Source of the DNA: Rhodospirillales bacterium
GTDB taxonomy: Bacteria; Pseudomonadota; Alphaproteobacteria; Dongiales; Dongiaceae
DNA: 33,444 nucleotides
Direction: 5' to 3'
Assembly (NCBI GenBank): GCA_009885795.1
Contig: VFKA01000019.1
Span: 1-33,444, forward strand
The stretch's first letter is position 1, and each line of letters begins with the position of its first letter. Below, piece by piece: positions 14,216-23,307 of the stretch. The position numbers were made by a program, and so were the translations under genes. The notes under the pieces are model-generated. The model was given only the letters and a program-made list of their open reading frames with translations. It had not been told where the DNA came from and made no database searches.

Positions 14216-17166
14216 TGCCGGCATCCGCCGGACCGCGCGGGCGCCCGGCCGTCTTCACGGTTCCGCCGGACATTCCGTTCGTGGATGCGCTGGCAAGGGG
14301 CCTTCTGGCCGAGACGGAAGGGGACCCCCTGGCCGGCGCGCGCGTGACCGTGCTGCTGCCGACGCGGCGTAGCTGCCGCGCGCTTCAGGAGGCCCTGTTG
14401 CGCGCCGGCGAAGGCGTCCCGCGCCTGCTGCCGCGCATGGTGCCGCTGGGCGATCTCGATGCCGATGAACTGGCGCAGGCCGGCGGGGACGAACTGGACG
14501 AGCACGGCGTCATCGACCTGCCGCCGGCGATGGCGCCGCTGCGCCGGCAGCTGCTTCTCGGCCAGGCGATCCTGCGCGCCGGCGCCGCCACGGCGCCCGA
14601 TCAGGCGGTCCGCCTCGGGGCCGAGCTCGCCCGATTCCTGGATCAGGTCCAGACCGAAGGGCTCGGCTTCGATCGCCTGAAGGACTTGGTGGAAGCGAAC
14701 TACGCCCGGCATTGGCAGCAGACGCTGCGCTTCCTCGCCATCCTGACCGAGGTGTGGCCGAACATCCTCGCGGTGGAGGGCTCGATCGATCCCGCCGACC
14801 GGCGCAATCGGATTTTACGCGCGCGGGCCGAGGCGTGGCGCCGCGCGCCGCCCGCCGATCCCGTGATCGCGGCGGGATCGACCGGCAGCATCCCGGCAAC
14901 GGCGGAGCTGCTGGCCGTCGTGGCGCGCCTGCCCAAGGGCATGGTCCTGCTGCCGGGGCTCGACCGTACCGACGCGGAGAATTGGGCGGCGATCCGCGAG
15001 GACCCGGCCCACCCGCAACATGGCATGGCCTTGCTGCTGGGCAAGCTCGGGGTCGAGCCGGACGCGGTCGAGGACTGGACCGGCGGCTTCGAGTCTCGGG
15101 CCACGTCGCGCGCGCGACTGCTCTCCGATGCCATGCGCCCGGCGCGAACTTGCGAAGATTGGCGCCGCCCCGTTGACGAGGCGGAGCGCGAGAGATTCCA
15201 GCTCGCGCTCAAGGACGTCACCCGCATCGACTGCCCGGGGCCGCAGGAGGAGGCGGGAATCATCGCGCTGTTGTTGCGCGAGGCGCTGCAAGACGAGAAA
15301 ACGCGAGCGGCCCTGGTGACGCCCGACCGCGATCTTGCCCGGCGGGTCGCGGCGGAGCTGCGGCGCTGGGACATCCGCATCGACGATTCCGCCGGCCGTC
15401 CGCTCGCGGCGACGCCGCCTGGGGTTTTTTTGCGCCTTGCCGCCGCCATGGTGGCGGAGCGGCTGGCCCCGGTGCCGCTGCTGGCGGCGCTGAAGCATCC
15501 TCTGGCCGCGGGCGGATCGGCGCCGCCCGTATTCCGCGCGATGGCGCGAAAACTGGAGCGTAAGGCCCTTCGAGGCCCCCGGCCGGAATCCGGATTCGCG
15601 GGCCTGCGCGCGACGCTGGACGACAAGGCGCTCATCGCCTGGCTCGACCGTCTCGCCGACGCGGCGGCGCCGTTCGAGAAATTGCTGACATCGCGGGCGC
15701 CGCTCCAGGCCTTGGCCGAGGCGCATATCGAGTTCGCCGAGCGGCTGGCGGCGAGCGATGAAGATAGCGGGCCTTCGCGCCTTTGGGCCGGCGAGGCCGG
15801 CGAGGCCGCGTCTTCCTTCATGGCGGAGCTCGCCGACGCGGCCGTGGCGCTGCCCGCGATCGAGGGCGAACGCTATCCGGATTTGTTGGACAGCCTGATG
15901 GCGGGGCGCGCCGTTCGCCCGCGCTATGTGAACCATCCGCGGCTTGCGATCTGGGGTCCGTTGGAGGCGCGGCTGCAGCGCGTCGATCTGATGATCCTCG
16001 CCGGCCTCAACGAGGGAACCTGGCCGGGCGAGCCCGCGCCCGATCCGTGGATGAGCCGGCCGATGCGCCGGGATTTCGGGCTGCCGGCCCTGGAGCGCCG
16101 GATAGGACTAGCCGCCCATGACTTCGCCCAAGGCTTCATGGCGCGCGAGGTCGTCATGACCCGCGGCACGAGGGTCGAGGGAACGCCCAGCGTGCCGGCG
16201 CGGTGGCTGCTGCGCCTCGACGCGCTTGCGGCGGCGCGCGGCCTCACCATCGAGCGGCACCGCGGCGGCATTCTTCTCGATTGGTATCAGGCACTCGACC
16301 GGCCGGCCGGCGTCCGGCCGATCGCCGCGCCGGCACCCTCGCCACCCATAACCGCGCGGCCGACGGAGCTGTCCATCACGGACGTCGCTTTGTGGGCGCA
16401 GGATCCCTATTCGATCTATGCCAAGCGCGTGTTGCGCCTGAAGGCACTCGATCCCATCGACGCCGAGGCGGGCCCGGCCGAGCGTGGGACCGCGATCCAC
16501 GGGGCGCTCGAGCGCTTCCTCACCGAGACCACCGCCCGTCCGCCCGCCGACCCTTACGCACGGCTTCTCGCCATCGGGCGCGAGGAATTCCATGCCTTGG
16601 GCCGCCCGTCGGTATGGGCGTTCTGGTGGCCGCAATTCGAACGGATCGCGCGCTGGTTCGTCGATCATGACGCCCTGCTTCGCCAAGACGGCCGGCGTGG
16701 CCAGGCCGAGGTGAAGGGGCGCCTGATAATCGGCCGGTTGACGCTCGCCGCGCGTGCGGACCGCATCGACCGGCTTACCGATGGCAGTCTCGCGATCATC
16801 GATTACAAGACCGGCGCGGTGCCGACGCAAAAGCAGATCGACGCCGGTTATGCGCCACAGCTGCCCTTGGAAGCGGCGATGGCGGCGGCGGGCGCGTTTG
16901 AAGGCGTGGCAAGGGCGCCGGTGAGCCAGCTTGAATACTGGCACCTCACCGGCCGCGACCCGGCCGGCGAACCGGTCAAGGTCAAGGGCGACATGGCGGA
17001 CCTAGCCGAGAAGGCCATGGCGCGCCTTGCCCGGCTGGTGGCGGCGTTCGACGACCCGCGGCAGCCCTATCTCTCGCGCCCGCGTCCCAAGCCTCTGCCG
17101 CCACGCAGCGATTTCGAGCATCTGGCGCGGGTGAAGGAATGGTCGACCGGGGCTGAGGAAACATGA
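14212..17166 (+). CDS. addB: Double-strand break repair protein AddB (alphaproteobacterial type)
   Basis: The product has 984 residues. The N-terminal VFTVPPDIPFVDALARGLL, the central GLNEGTWPGEPAPDPWMSRPMR and the C-terminal RecB-like nuclease with IIDYKTG (Asp864, Lys866) and a following QLPLEA mark it as the alphaproteobacterial AddB subunit. With AddA it processes double-strand ends for RecA loading. It lacks a working Walker A, as usual for this clade. The start ATG at 14212 overlaps the murU stop; a second ATG follows directly. Confidence 0.95.
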   Translation: MMPASAGPRGRPAVFTVPPDIPFVDALARGLLAETEGDPLAGARVTVLLPTRRSCRALQEALLRAGEGVPRLLPRMVPLGDLDADELAQAGGDELDEHGVIDLPPAMAPLRRQLLLGQAILRAGAATAPDQAVRLGAELARFLDQVQTEGLGFDRLKDLVEANYARHWQQTLRFLAILTEVWPNILAVEGSIDPADRRNRILRARAEAWRRAPPADPVIAAGSTGSIPATAELLAVVARLPKGMVLLPGLDRTDAENWAAIREDPAHPQHGMALLLGKLGVEPDAVEDWTGGFESRATSRARLLSDAMRPARTCEDWRRPVDEAERERFQLALKDVTRIDCPGPQEEAGIIALLLREALQDEKTRAALVTPDRDLARRVAAELRRWDIRIDDSAGRPLAATPPGVFLRLAAAMVAERLAPVPLLAALKHPLAAGGSAPPVFRAMARKLERKALRGPRPESGFAGLRATLDDKALIAWLDRLADAAAPFEKLLTSRAPLQALAEAHIEFAERLAASDEDSGPSRLWAGEAGEAASSFMAELADAAVALPAIEGERYPDLLDSLMAGRAVRPRYVNHPRLAIWGPLEARLQRVDLMILAGLNEGTWPGEPAPDPWMSRPMRRDFGLPALERRIGLAAHDFAQGFMAREVVMTRGTRVEGTPSVPARWLLRLDALAAARGLTIERHRGGILLDWYQALDRPAGVRPIAAPAPSPPITARPTELSITDVALWAQDPYSIYAKRVLRLKALDPIDAEAGPAERGTAIHGALERFLTETTARPPADPYARLLAIGREEFHALGRPSVWAFWWPQFERIARWFVDHDALLRQDGRRGQAEVKGRLIIGRLTLAARADRIDRLTDGSLAIIDYKTGAVPTQKQIDAGYAPQLPLEAAMAAAGAFEGVARAPVSQLEYWHLTGRDPAGEPVKVKGDMADLAEKAMARLARLVAAFDDPRQPYLSRPRPKPLPPRSDFEHLARVKEWSTGAEET

Positions 17167-20100
17167 CCGAAAGGCCGCCGCATCCGCGCACGCCGGAGCA
17201 GTTGCGGGGCTCGCACCCACGACTGTCGGCATGGGTGGGAGCCTCGGCCGGCACCGGCAAGACTCAGGTGCTGACCGACCGGACGTTACGCCTGATGCTG
17301 ACCGGCACGCCGCCGACGCGCATCTTGTGCCTGACCTTCACCAAGGCGGCCGCGGCGGAGATGGCCAATCGCATCGCCGCGCGTCTGGCGGAATGGGTCC
17401 GCTTCGATGACGCGGCGCTCGACGCCGACATCAAGGCGCTGACCGGAAGCAAGCCCGACGCGACTCTACGCAAGCGCGCGAGGGCGCTGTTCGCGACGGT
17501 GCTGGATGCGCCGGGCGGGCTCAAGATCGACAACATCCATGCGTTCTGCCAATCGGTCTTGCGCCGTTTTCCCCTCGAAGCGGCGATCCAGCCGCACTTC
17601 GAATTGATGGACGAACGCGGCGCGGCGGAGTTGTTGCGCGAGGCGCGGCGATCGGTCCTCGCCCGGGCACGCGAGCGGGCGGACCCCGCGCTGGCGGCGG
17701 CGCTGGCTAGGGTCGCGCGGTACGCGGACGCGAACGCCTTCGACGCGTTGCTGCAAGCGCTGGCGGGTCAACGGACGAGGCTGGGCAAGCTTCTGGCCGC
17801 CCACGCCGGCATCGAGGGAATCGCGCGGGCGCTTCGCGATCACCTTGACCTTGGCCAAGACGAAACGCCCGAATCGGTGATCGCGGCGGCGGCGGCGGAA
17901 TCGGCGATCGATCGCATCGGGCTCATGGAGGCGGTCGCGGCGCTGGGCAAGGGGTCGAAATCGGACAAGGACAGCGCCGCGACGATCGGCCGTTGGCTGG
18001 CCGCCGATGCCGAGGGGCGCGTGGCGATGTTCGAGGCGTATCGCGGCCGTTTCCTCACGGAGAAAGACGAGGTTCGCAAGAAGCTGGCGACGAAGTCCGT
18101 GCTTCGCGCGTCGCCGCATACCGGCACCGTTCTGACCGATGAGGCCCGGCGCGTGCAATATGCCGTCGAGCGGCGAAAGTCGGCGACGATCGCCGTCATC
18201 AGCATCGCGCTCGTCACCCTTGGGAACGCCATCCTCGAGACCTACAGGATCGACAAGCAGCGCCGCGCGCGGCTCGATTACGACGATCTTGTCTTGGGCG
18301 TGCGCGATCTCTTGCACCGCGAGGGGTTGGCGCCCTGGGTGCTTTACAAGCTCGATGGCGGCCTCGACCACGTGCTGATCGACGAAGCGCAGGACACCAA
18401 TGTCGAGCAGTGGCAGGTGGTCGCGGCGCTGACGGCCGAATTCTTCGCCGGCAAGGGCGCCAGCGATGTCACCAGGACCATCTTCGCCGTCGGCGATCCG
18501 AAGCAATCGATTTTCAGCTTTCAGGGCGCCGAGCCGAAGGCCTTCCTCGACATGCGCGCGATGTTCGCGGCAAAAGTGCGCGCGGGCGACGGCGAATGGC
18601 GCGACGAGCCGCTGGAGGTATCGTTCCGGTCGGCGCCGGCGATCCTGAAAGCCGTCGATGCGGTGTTCGCGACGCCGGCGGCCCAGGATGGCGTCGCGCT
18701 GGATGGCCGCGAGATCGTGCATGTGGCGCATCGCAAGGGCCAGGCCGGATCGGTCGAGTTGTGGCCGCCGGTGGCGGCCCGCGGAAGCGAGGCCATGCCC
18801 GAATGGTCGCCGCCGGTCACGGCCGCCGCCGGGGACGATCCATGCCTGAAGCTGGCGTGGCTCATCGCCATTCGCATCAAGGCGATGCTCGACTCCGGCG
18901 AAGCCCTGCCGTCGCGCGGACGGCCGGTGCGCGCGGGCGATATCATGATCCTGGTGCGCCGCCGCGACCGGCTGGTCGAGGGCTTGGTGCGCGAATTGAA
19001 GCAGCGCCGCGTGCCGGTGGCGGGCGTCGACCGGCTGACGCTGACGGAACATATCGCGGTCATGGATCTGATGGCGCTGGGCCGGTTCGTGCTTCTGCCG
19101 GAGGACGATCTGACGCTGGCCACCGTGTTGAAGAGCCCGCTCATCGGCCTCGACGAAGACCAACTGTTCCTGCTCGCGCATGGGCGCGAGGGTTCCTTGT
19201 GGCAGGCACTCGTCCGGCGGCGCGCGGAGGGCGGCGCCTTCGCCGAAGCGGCGGAGCGGTTGGGCCAATGGCTCGCGCGCGCCGATTACGTGCCGCCATT
19301 CGAATTTTATGCCGAGCTGCTGGGCCGCGATGGCGGGCGAAGGAAAATGTTGGAACGCCTGGGAATGGATGCCGCCGATCCGATCGACGAATTCCTGACG
19401 CTGGCGCTGCAATACGAGCGCCAGCACGTGCCGTCGCTGCAGGGCTTTCTCGCCTGGCTCGAGGGGGGCCGCGTCGAGGTCAAACGCGAGCTCGACCGCA
19501 GCGCCGGCCAGGTGCGCATCATGACCGTGCATGGCGCCAAGGGCTTGCAGGCGCCGATCGTTTTCCTTCCCGACACCATGCAGGTGGCAAGGGCAAGGAC
19601 GCCGCTGCTGTGGAGCGACGCCGGGGACGAGGCGATGCCGCTGTGGTCGCCCAAGGCGGACATGGACGATACCGCTGCCGCGGACGCCCGCGTTCGCGCC
19701 AAGGATGCCGATCTGCGCGAATCGCGCCGACTGCTCTACGTCGCCATGACCCGCGCCGAGGACCGGCTTTTCATCGCCGGTTGGCGCGGGGATCGCGATG
19801 CGCCGGAAGAGTGCTGGTACAGGTTGATCGAGGCGGGACTGGCTGCGGAGGGCGACGCCCTCGATTTCGATTCCCGGCCGGAGATGGGCGAGGAGGGCTG
19901 GTCGGGCGCCGGCCGGCGGTTGTCGAATCCGCAAACCGAGGCGCCGGATCAAATCGAGCCCGCGGCCGGGGTTGGGGAACCGCCCGTCGCGTTGCCGGAT
20001 TGGGCGACGGCGCCGCCGAGGCCGGAGCCGTCGCCGTCGCGCCCGCTGACACCGTCGCGTCCGGAAATGGAGGAGCCGGCGGCGCTAGGGCCATCGGGCG

Positions 20101-20618
20101 GGGACCGGGAACATCTGACGCGCGGATTGCTGGTGCATCGGTTGCTGCAGCTGCTGCCCGATCTGCCGGCAAGCGAGCGGCGCAAGGCCTGCCGCCGATA
20201 CCTCCGCCAGAAGGCGCTTGGATTGGACGAGCGCCGCATCGAGGATATCGAAGACGGAGTCATGCGCGTTCTCGAGGATCCGGAATTGGCGTCGCTGTTC
20301 GGCCCCACGAGTTTGGCCGAGGTACCGTTCGCGGGCGAGATCAAGGGAGCCGAGGGCCGCGCCATCGCGGTCACGGGCCGTGTCGATCGCCTGGTCGTCG
20401 AGGGCGACCGGGTCATGGCGATCGATTTCAAGACCAATCGCTTGCCGGCCGCGAGCGAAGCCGATATCCCCAAGGCATATCTGTGGCAAATGGCGCTCAC
20501 CCGCGCCGCGCTGCAACGCGTCTATCCCGGCAAATCAGTCACTTGCGGCCTGTTGTGGACGGTGGGTCCGAAATTCATGCCGCTGACGGCGGAACGGCTC
20601 GATGCAAGCCTGCCTTGA
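17163..20618 (+). CDS. addA: Double-strand break repair helicase-nuclease AddA
   Basis: The product has 1151 residues. UvrD-type helicase motifs are present in order: ASAGTGKT (27-34), LTFTKAAAAEM, DEAQDTN (from about 407), GDPKQSIFSFQGA, TVHGAKGLQ and LLYVAMTRAEDRL. A RecB-family nuclease closes the protein, with GRVDRL and AIDFKTNR (Asp1088, Lys1090). It unwinds and degrades DNA ends together with AddB. The ATG overlaps the addB stop by 4 bp, so the two subunits are probably made in step. Length matches the alphaproteobacterial family. Confidence 0.96.
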   Translation: MTERPPHPRTPEQLRGSHPRLSAWVGASAGTGKTQVLTDRTLRLMLTGTPPTRILCLTFTKAAAAEMANRIAARLAEWVRFDDAALDADIKALTGSKPDATLRKRARALFATVLDAPGGLKIDNIHAFCQSVLRRFPLEAAIQPHFELMDERGAAELLREARRSVLARARERADPALAAALARVARYADANAFDALLQALAGQRTRLGKLLAAHAGIEGIARALRDHLDLGQDETPESVIAAAAAESAIDRIGLMEAVAALGKGSKSDKDSAATIGRWLAADAEGRVAMFEAYRGRFLTEKDEVRKKLATKSVLRASPHTGTVLTDEARRVQYAVERRKSATIAVISIALVTLGNAILETYRIDKQRRARLDYDDLVLGVRDLLHREGLAPWVLYKLDGGLDHVLIDEAQDTNVEQWQVVAALTAEFFAGKGASDVTRTIFAVGDPKQSIFSFQGAEPKAFLDMRAMFAAKVRAGDGEWRDEPLEVSFRSAPAILKAVDAVFATPAAQDGVALDGREIVHVAHRKGQAGSVELWPPVAARGSEAMPEWSPPVTAAAGDDPCLKLAWLIAIRIKAMLDSGEALPSRGRPVRAGDIMILVRRRDRLVEGLVRELKQRRVPVAGVDRLTLTEHIAVMDLMALGRFVLLPEDDLTLATVLKSPLIGLDEDQLFLLAHGREGSLWQALVRRRAEGGAFAEAAERLGQWLARADYVPPFEFYAELLGRDGGRRKMLERLGMDAADPIDEFLTLALQYERQHVPSLQGFLAWLEGGRVEVKRELDRSAGQVRIMTVHGAKGLQAPIVFLPDTMQVARARTPLLWSDAGDEAMPLWSPKADMDDTAAADARVRAKDADLRESRRLLYVAMTRAEDRLFIAGWRGDRDAPEECWYRLIEAGLAAEGDALDFDSRPEMGEEGWSGAGRRLSNPQTEAPDQIEPAAGVGEPPVALPDWATAPPRPEPSPSRPLTPSRPEMEEPAALGPSGGDREHLTRGLLVHRLLQLLPDLPASERRKACRRYLRQKALGLDERRIEDIEDGVMRVLEDPELASLFGPTSLAEVPFAGEIKGAEGRAIAVTGRVDRLVVEGDRVMAIDFKTNRLPAASEADIPKAYLWQMALTRAALQRVYPGKSVTCGLLWTVGPKFMPLTAERLDASLP

Positions 20619-20717
20619 CGGGCTGCCCGGCAGTTCCTAAGTTAATCACTGACTCCGGCAGGCGCCGATCGGCGCGAGACAATCTGATGCTGGCTCCCAC
20701 AATTCGAAGGAATGACG

Positions 20718-21038
20718 ATGGCAACGACCAAGGTTTCCGACTCGACATTCGATGCCGATGTGCTGAAATCCGAAGGCCCGGTGCTGGTCGATTTCTGGGC
20801 CGAATGGTGCGGGCCGTGCAAGGCGATCGCCCCGGTCCTGGATGAACTAGCCCTGTCCATGGCCGGCAAGGTGACCGTGGCCAAGCTCAACATCGACGAG
20901 AACCCGCAGACGACGCGCAAATACGGCGTGCGCGGCATTCCGACGCTGATGCTGTTCAAGGGCGGCCAGGTGGCCGCGACCAAGATCGGGGCCCTGCCCA
21001 AGAGCAAGCTCGTCGAGTGGGTCGAAACGTCGATTTGA
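20718..21038 (+). CDS. trxA: Thioredoxin
   Basis: The product has 106 residues from the ATG at 20718; an ATG six bases upstream is in frame, but AAGGA at 20709-20713 is better placed for 20718. The active site is WCGPCK, the cis-Pro follows GVRGIPTL, and length is standard. It is the general cytoplasmic disulfide reductant. It follows addA by about 100 bp, a pairing often seen in alphaproteobacteria. Its final 97 bp are repeated at 21613-21709. Confidence 0.96.
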   Translation: MATTKVSDSTFDADVLKSEGPVLVDFWAEWCGPCKAIAPVLDELALSMAGKVTVAKLNIDENPQTTRKYGVRGIPTLMLFKGGQVAATKIGALPKSKLVEWVETSI

Positions 21039-21039
21039 G
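20943..21039 (+). repeat. 3' end of trxA, first copy of a 97-bp direct repeat
   Basis: These bases match 21613-21709 at 95 of 97 positions. The two differences (GCC/GCG for Ala, GAA/GAG for Glu) are third-position changes that keep the protein the same. The repeat runs from a Thr codon (IP-T-LML) to one base past the stop codon. Confidence 0.95.
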
Positions 21040-21105
21040 CCGGTAAAGGGTACGTAACACCCTTAGAAGAAGGGCTGCGTCCCAGTTAGCCTCCCGAGGT
21101 AGGCA

Positions 21106-21588
21106 ATGAGCTATGACCTGATGGTTTTCGAGCCCGACGCCGCGCCGAGGGACCGTGACGCATATATGGCTTGGTACCATCAAGTGACCCAATGGAAGGA
21201 AGGTCACAGCTACGATGACCCAGCGATTTCATCGCCCAATCTGCAGGTTTGGTATCGAGACATGATCCCTAGTTTTCCTGCCATGAGTGGACCGGACAGG
21301 ATTTCAGAGGGCGATCCAAGGTTTGACACAGATTGTTTGACTGACTATAGCTGCGCTTCGAATGCAATTTATGTATGTTTTGCCTGGAGTCTGGCGGGCG
21401 CGGCGTACGAGCGCACACTGAAACTAGCCGCCAAGCATCGCGTGGGTTTCTTTGATGTAAGCGCCACCGATGGAGCGGTTTGGCTGCCCAAAAATGGTAG
21501 ATATGGAATCGTGCACGGAGGCGGACCGAACACTCACGGCCCAATCAACAAAATTTTCGAATGGTTCAAATCGGTGGGCCGCGAGTAG
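21106..21588 (+). CDS. Hypothetical protein of the MSYDLMVF type, bracketed by trxA 3' ends
   Basis: The product has 160 residues. It starts MSYDLMVFEPDAAPRDR, with AYMAWYHQVTQWKEGHSYDD after that, and is rich in Trp and Tyr. No signal peptide, membrane segment or catalytic motif is visible. Similar openings occur in scattered bacterial hypothetical proteins as far as I recall, some next to toxin genes, but the function is unknown to me. GAGG stands about six bases before the ATG. GC content is clearly lower than in trxA and folC. Position between two copies of the trxA 3' end indicates acquisition as a small cassette. Confidence 0.75.
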   Translation: MSYDLMVFEPDAAPRDRDAYMAWYHQVTQWKEGHSYDDPAISSPNLQVWYRDMIPSFPAMSGPDRISEGDPRFDTDCLTDYSCASNAIYVCFAWSLAGAAYERTLKLAAKHRVGFFDVSATDGAVWLPKNGRYGIVHGGGPNTHGPINKIFEWFKSVGRE

Positions 21589-21612
21589 TAATACGGACTG
21601 TCTCGTGCCTTA

Positions 21613-21709
21613 ACGCTGATGCTGTTCAAGGGCGGCCAGGTGGCCGCGACCAAGATCGGGGCGCTGCCCAAGAGCAAGCTCGTCGAGTGGGTCGAGACGT
21701 CGATTTGAG
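21613..21709 (+). repeat. Duplicate of the trxA 3' end, second copy
   Basis: This is an orphan copy of the last 97 bp of trxA region, still ending in TGA and G, with no start codon or upstream trxA sequence. It cannot encode a working thioredoxin. Its synonymous differences from the first copy suggest that one of the two came from a related strain. Confidence 0.93.
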
Positions 21710-21743
21710 GGCAATGTGGCGTTAGTATTTGAGTCCTATTGAT

Positions 21744-21818
21744 GTCATTGCCGGGCTTGACCCGGCAATCCAAGATCCCTGCCGCGAGATGGATGCACGG
21801 CTCAAGGCCGGGCATGAC
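21744..21818 (-). repeat. REP-like double-palindromic element, copy B
   Basis: The reverse complement has the same build as 8131-8207: GTCATGCCCGGC, a GAGCCGTGCAT arm, a short spacer, and TTGCCGGGTCAAGCCCGGCAA ending TGACA. It lies between the trxA duplicate and the end of folC. Confidence 0.8.
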
Positions 21819-21825
21819 AGCCCAG

Positions 21826-21843
21826 AAAAGGGGTTGCATCCCC
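21826..21843 (-). terminator. Candidate rho-independent terminator after folC
   Basis: On the minus strand GGGG and CCCC (21843-21840 and 21833-21830) can pair around a six-base loop and are followed by TTTT. It begins ten bases after the folC stop. The stem is short, so strength is doubtful. Confidence 0.4.
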
Positions 21844-21852
21844 TCTATGTCT

Positions 21853-23154
21853 TTACCCGTTCTCCGCCAGCACCGCGCCGGCGAGGTAGAGCGAGCCGCA
21901 GATAAGCACGCGGCCCGGCCGGCCGGGCGGCGCGGCGACGCGAATAGAGGACAATGCCTGCGCCACGCCGGCGGCGGGATGGGCGGCGATCCCCACCTCG
22001 CGCGCGGCCGCCGCCGCCGCCTCCGGCGCGATCGCCGCATGACCGCCGATGGCGACAGCCCGTAGATCGGCGGCGAGCGGTGCCAACGGTGCCAGGAACT
22101 CGCGCGGCTCCTTGGTGTCCAGCATGGCGAAGACGAGATGGAGCGGGCGGTCGCGCCAATGGCGCCGCGCATGCGCGGCCAACGCCCGGCCGCAATCGCC
22201 ATTGTGCCCGCCATCGAGCCAAAGCTCCCAGTCCCTCGGCAGGGCTTCGATCAACGGCCCCCGCGTGAGATGCTGCAGGCGCGCGGGCCATTCGACGCCC
22301 CGGAGGCCGCGCGCCGCCGCTGCGTCATCCACGCCGAATTCCCGCAGATGGGCGAGGCAGGCGAGCGCCGCGCCGGCGTTGTCGATCTGGTGCGCGCCGG
22401 GCAGCGCCGGCAGGGGCAGATCGAGTTCGCGCCCATCGGCGCGGAATATAAGCCGCCCGCCGATCTCCTCCGCAAACCACTCCCGGCCGTGACGCCGGAG
22501 CGGCACGCCCAAGACCCGCGCGCGCGCCTCGAAGACCGCGGCGGCCTCGGGCGGCTGGGGCGCCACGACCGCAGGCACGCCCTCTTTCATGATCCCGGCC
22601 TTCTCGCCGGCGATCAGCGTCAGCGTGTCGCCAAGATGTTGCCGGTGATCGAAGCCGATGGGCATGAGCACGGTCAGCAGCGGATGATCGACGACATTGG
22701 TGGCATCGAGCCGCCCGCCCAGCCCCACCTCAAGCAGCAGAATATCCGCCGCATGACGGGTGAAGGCGAGGAAGGCGGCGGCCGTCGTGATCTCGAAGAA
22801 GGTGATGGGGCGCGCACCGTTGGCGCGCTCGCATTCCTCGAGCAGCGCCGCCAATTCCCCCTCGTCGATGAGGCGGCCGTCGAGGCGAATGCGCTCGTTG
22901 AAGCGAACCAGGTGCGGCGACGTATAGACGTGCACGCGCGCACCCGCGGCCTCCAACATGGCCCGCAGATAGGCGATGACGGAGCCCTTGCCGTTGGTGC
23001 CGGCGACGTGGACGACCGGCGGCAGGCGGTCTTGCGGGCGGCCGAGAGCTTCGAGAAGAGCGAGGATTCGGTCGAGGGAAAGATCGATGATCTTCGGATG
23101 GAGCCGCGTCAGCCGATCGAGGACAGCGTCACTCGGCGCGGGCGTGCTGGTCAT
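21853..23154 (-). CDS. folC: Bifunctional dihydrofolate/folylpolyglutamate synthase
   Basis: The product has 433 residues. The Mur-ligase-type P-loop HVAGTNGKGSV (about residues 48-58), TSPHLVRFNERIR and GLGGRLDATNVV are diagnostic of FolC. It adds Glu to dihydropteroate and lengthens the polyglutamate tail of folates in the cytoplasm. It is the last gene of the minus-strand run and follows accD by 153 bp of palindromic DNA. Confidence 0.96.
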   Translation of the reverse strand: MTSTPAPSDAVLDRLTRLHPKIIDLSLDRILALLEALGRPQDRLPPVVHVAGTNGKGSVIAYLRAMLEAAGARVHVYTSPHLVRFNERIRLDGRLIDEGELAALLEECERANGARPITFFEITTAAAFLAFTRHAADILLLEVGLGGRLDATNVVDHPLLTVLMPIGFDHRQHLGDTLTLIAGEKAGIMKEGVPAVVAPQPPEAAAVFEARARVLGVPLRRHGREWFAEEIGGRLIFRADGRELDLPLPALPGAHQIDNAGAALACLAHLREFGVDDAAAARGLRGVEWPARLQHLTRGPLIEALPRDWELWLDGGHNGDCGRALAAHARRHWRDRPLHLVFAMLDTKEPREFLAPLAPLAADLRAVAIGGHAAIAPEAAAAAAREVGIAAHPAAGVAQALSSIRVAAPPGRPGRVLICGSLYLAGAVLAENG

Positions 23155-23186
23155 CGGCGCAGTGCTATCGCATTCGACCCAACCGG

Positions 23187-23300
23187 TGCCTCATGGTTCG
23201 AGACGGCCGCTGGCGCGGCCTCCTCACCATGAGGCACTCTCGGGGTTTCCTCACCCTGAGGAGCGCCCGAAAGGGCGCGTCTCGAAGGGCGAGGAAACCC
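23187..23300. repeat. Two adjacent REP-like palindromes between accD and folC
   Basis: The first has arms GTGCCTCATGGT and ACCATGAGGCAC (23187-23198, 23226-23237) around an inner GGCCGC/GCGGCC stem. The second has arms GGGTTTCCTC and GAGGAAACCC (23243-23252, 23291-23300) around GCGCCC-GAAA-GGGCGC. Both share CCTCA..CTGAGGA- and TCTCGAA-like words typical of an alphaproteobacterial repeat family. They fill almost the whole intergenic gap and may slow or end transcription into folC. Confidence 0.8.
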
Positions 23301-23307
23301 AAAACGC

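Noticed and set aside
17466-19952. Long minus-strand open frame inside addA (828 codons), and similar long frames opposite ahcY, rpsA and divL
   Set aside because: They are antisense shadows produced by high GC and codon bias. Their translations are Arg/His/Gln-rich without family features, and the opposite strand encodes clear conserved proteins.
21046-21064. Hairpin AAGGGT/ACCCTT after trxA as a terminator
   Set aside because: The stem is six base pairs and no U-tract follows. It lies in the inserted DNA and is equally likely to be chance.
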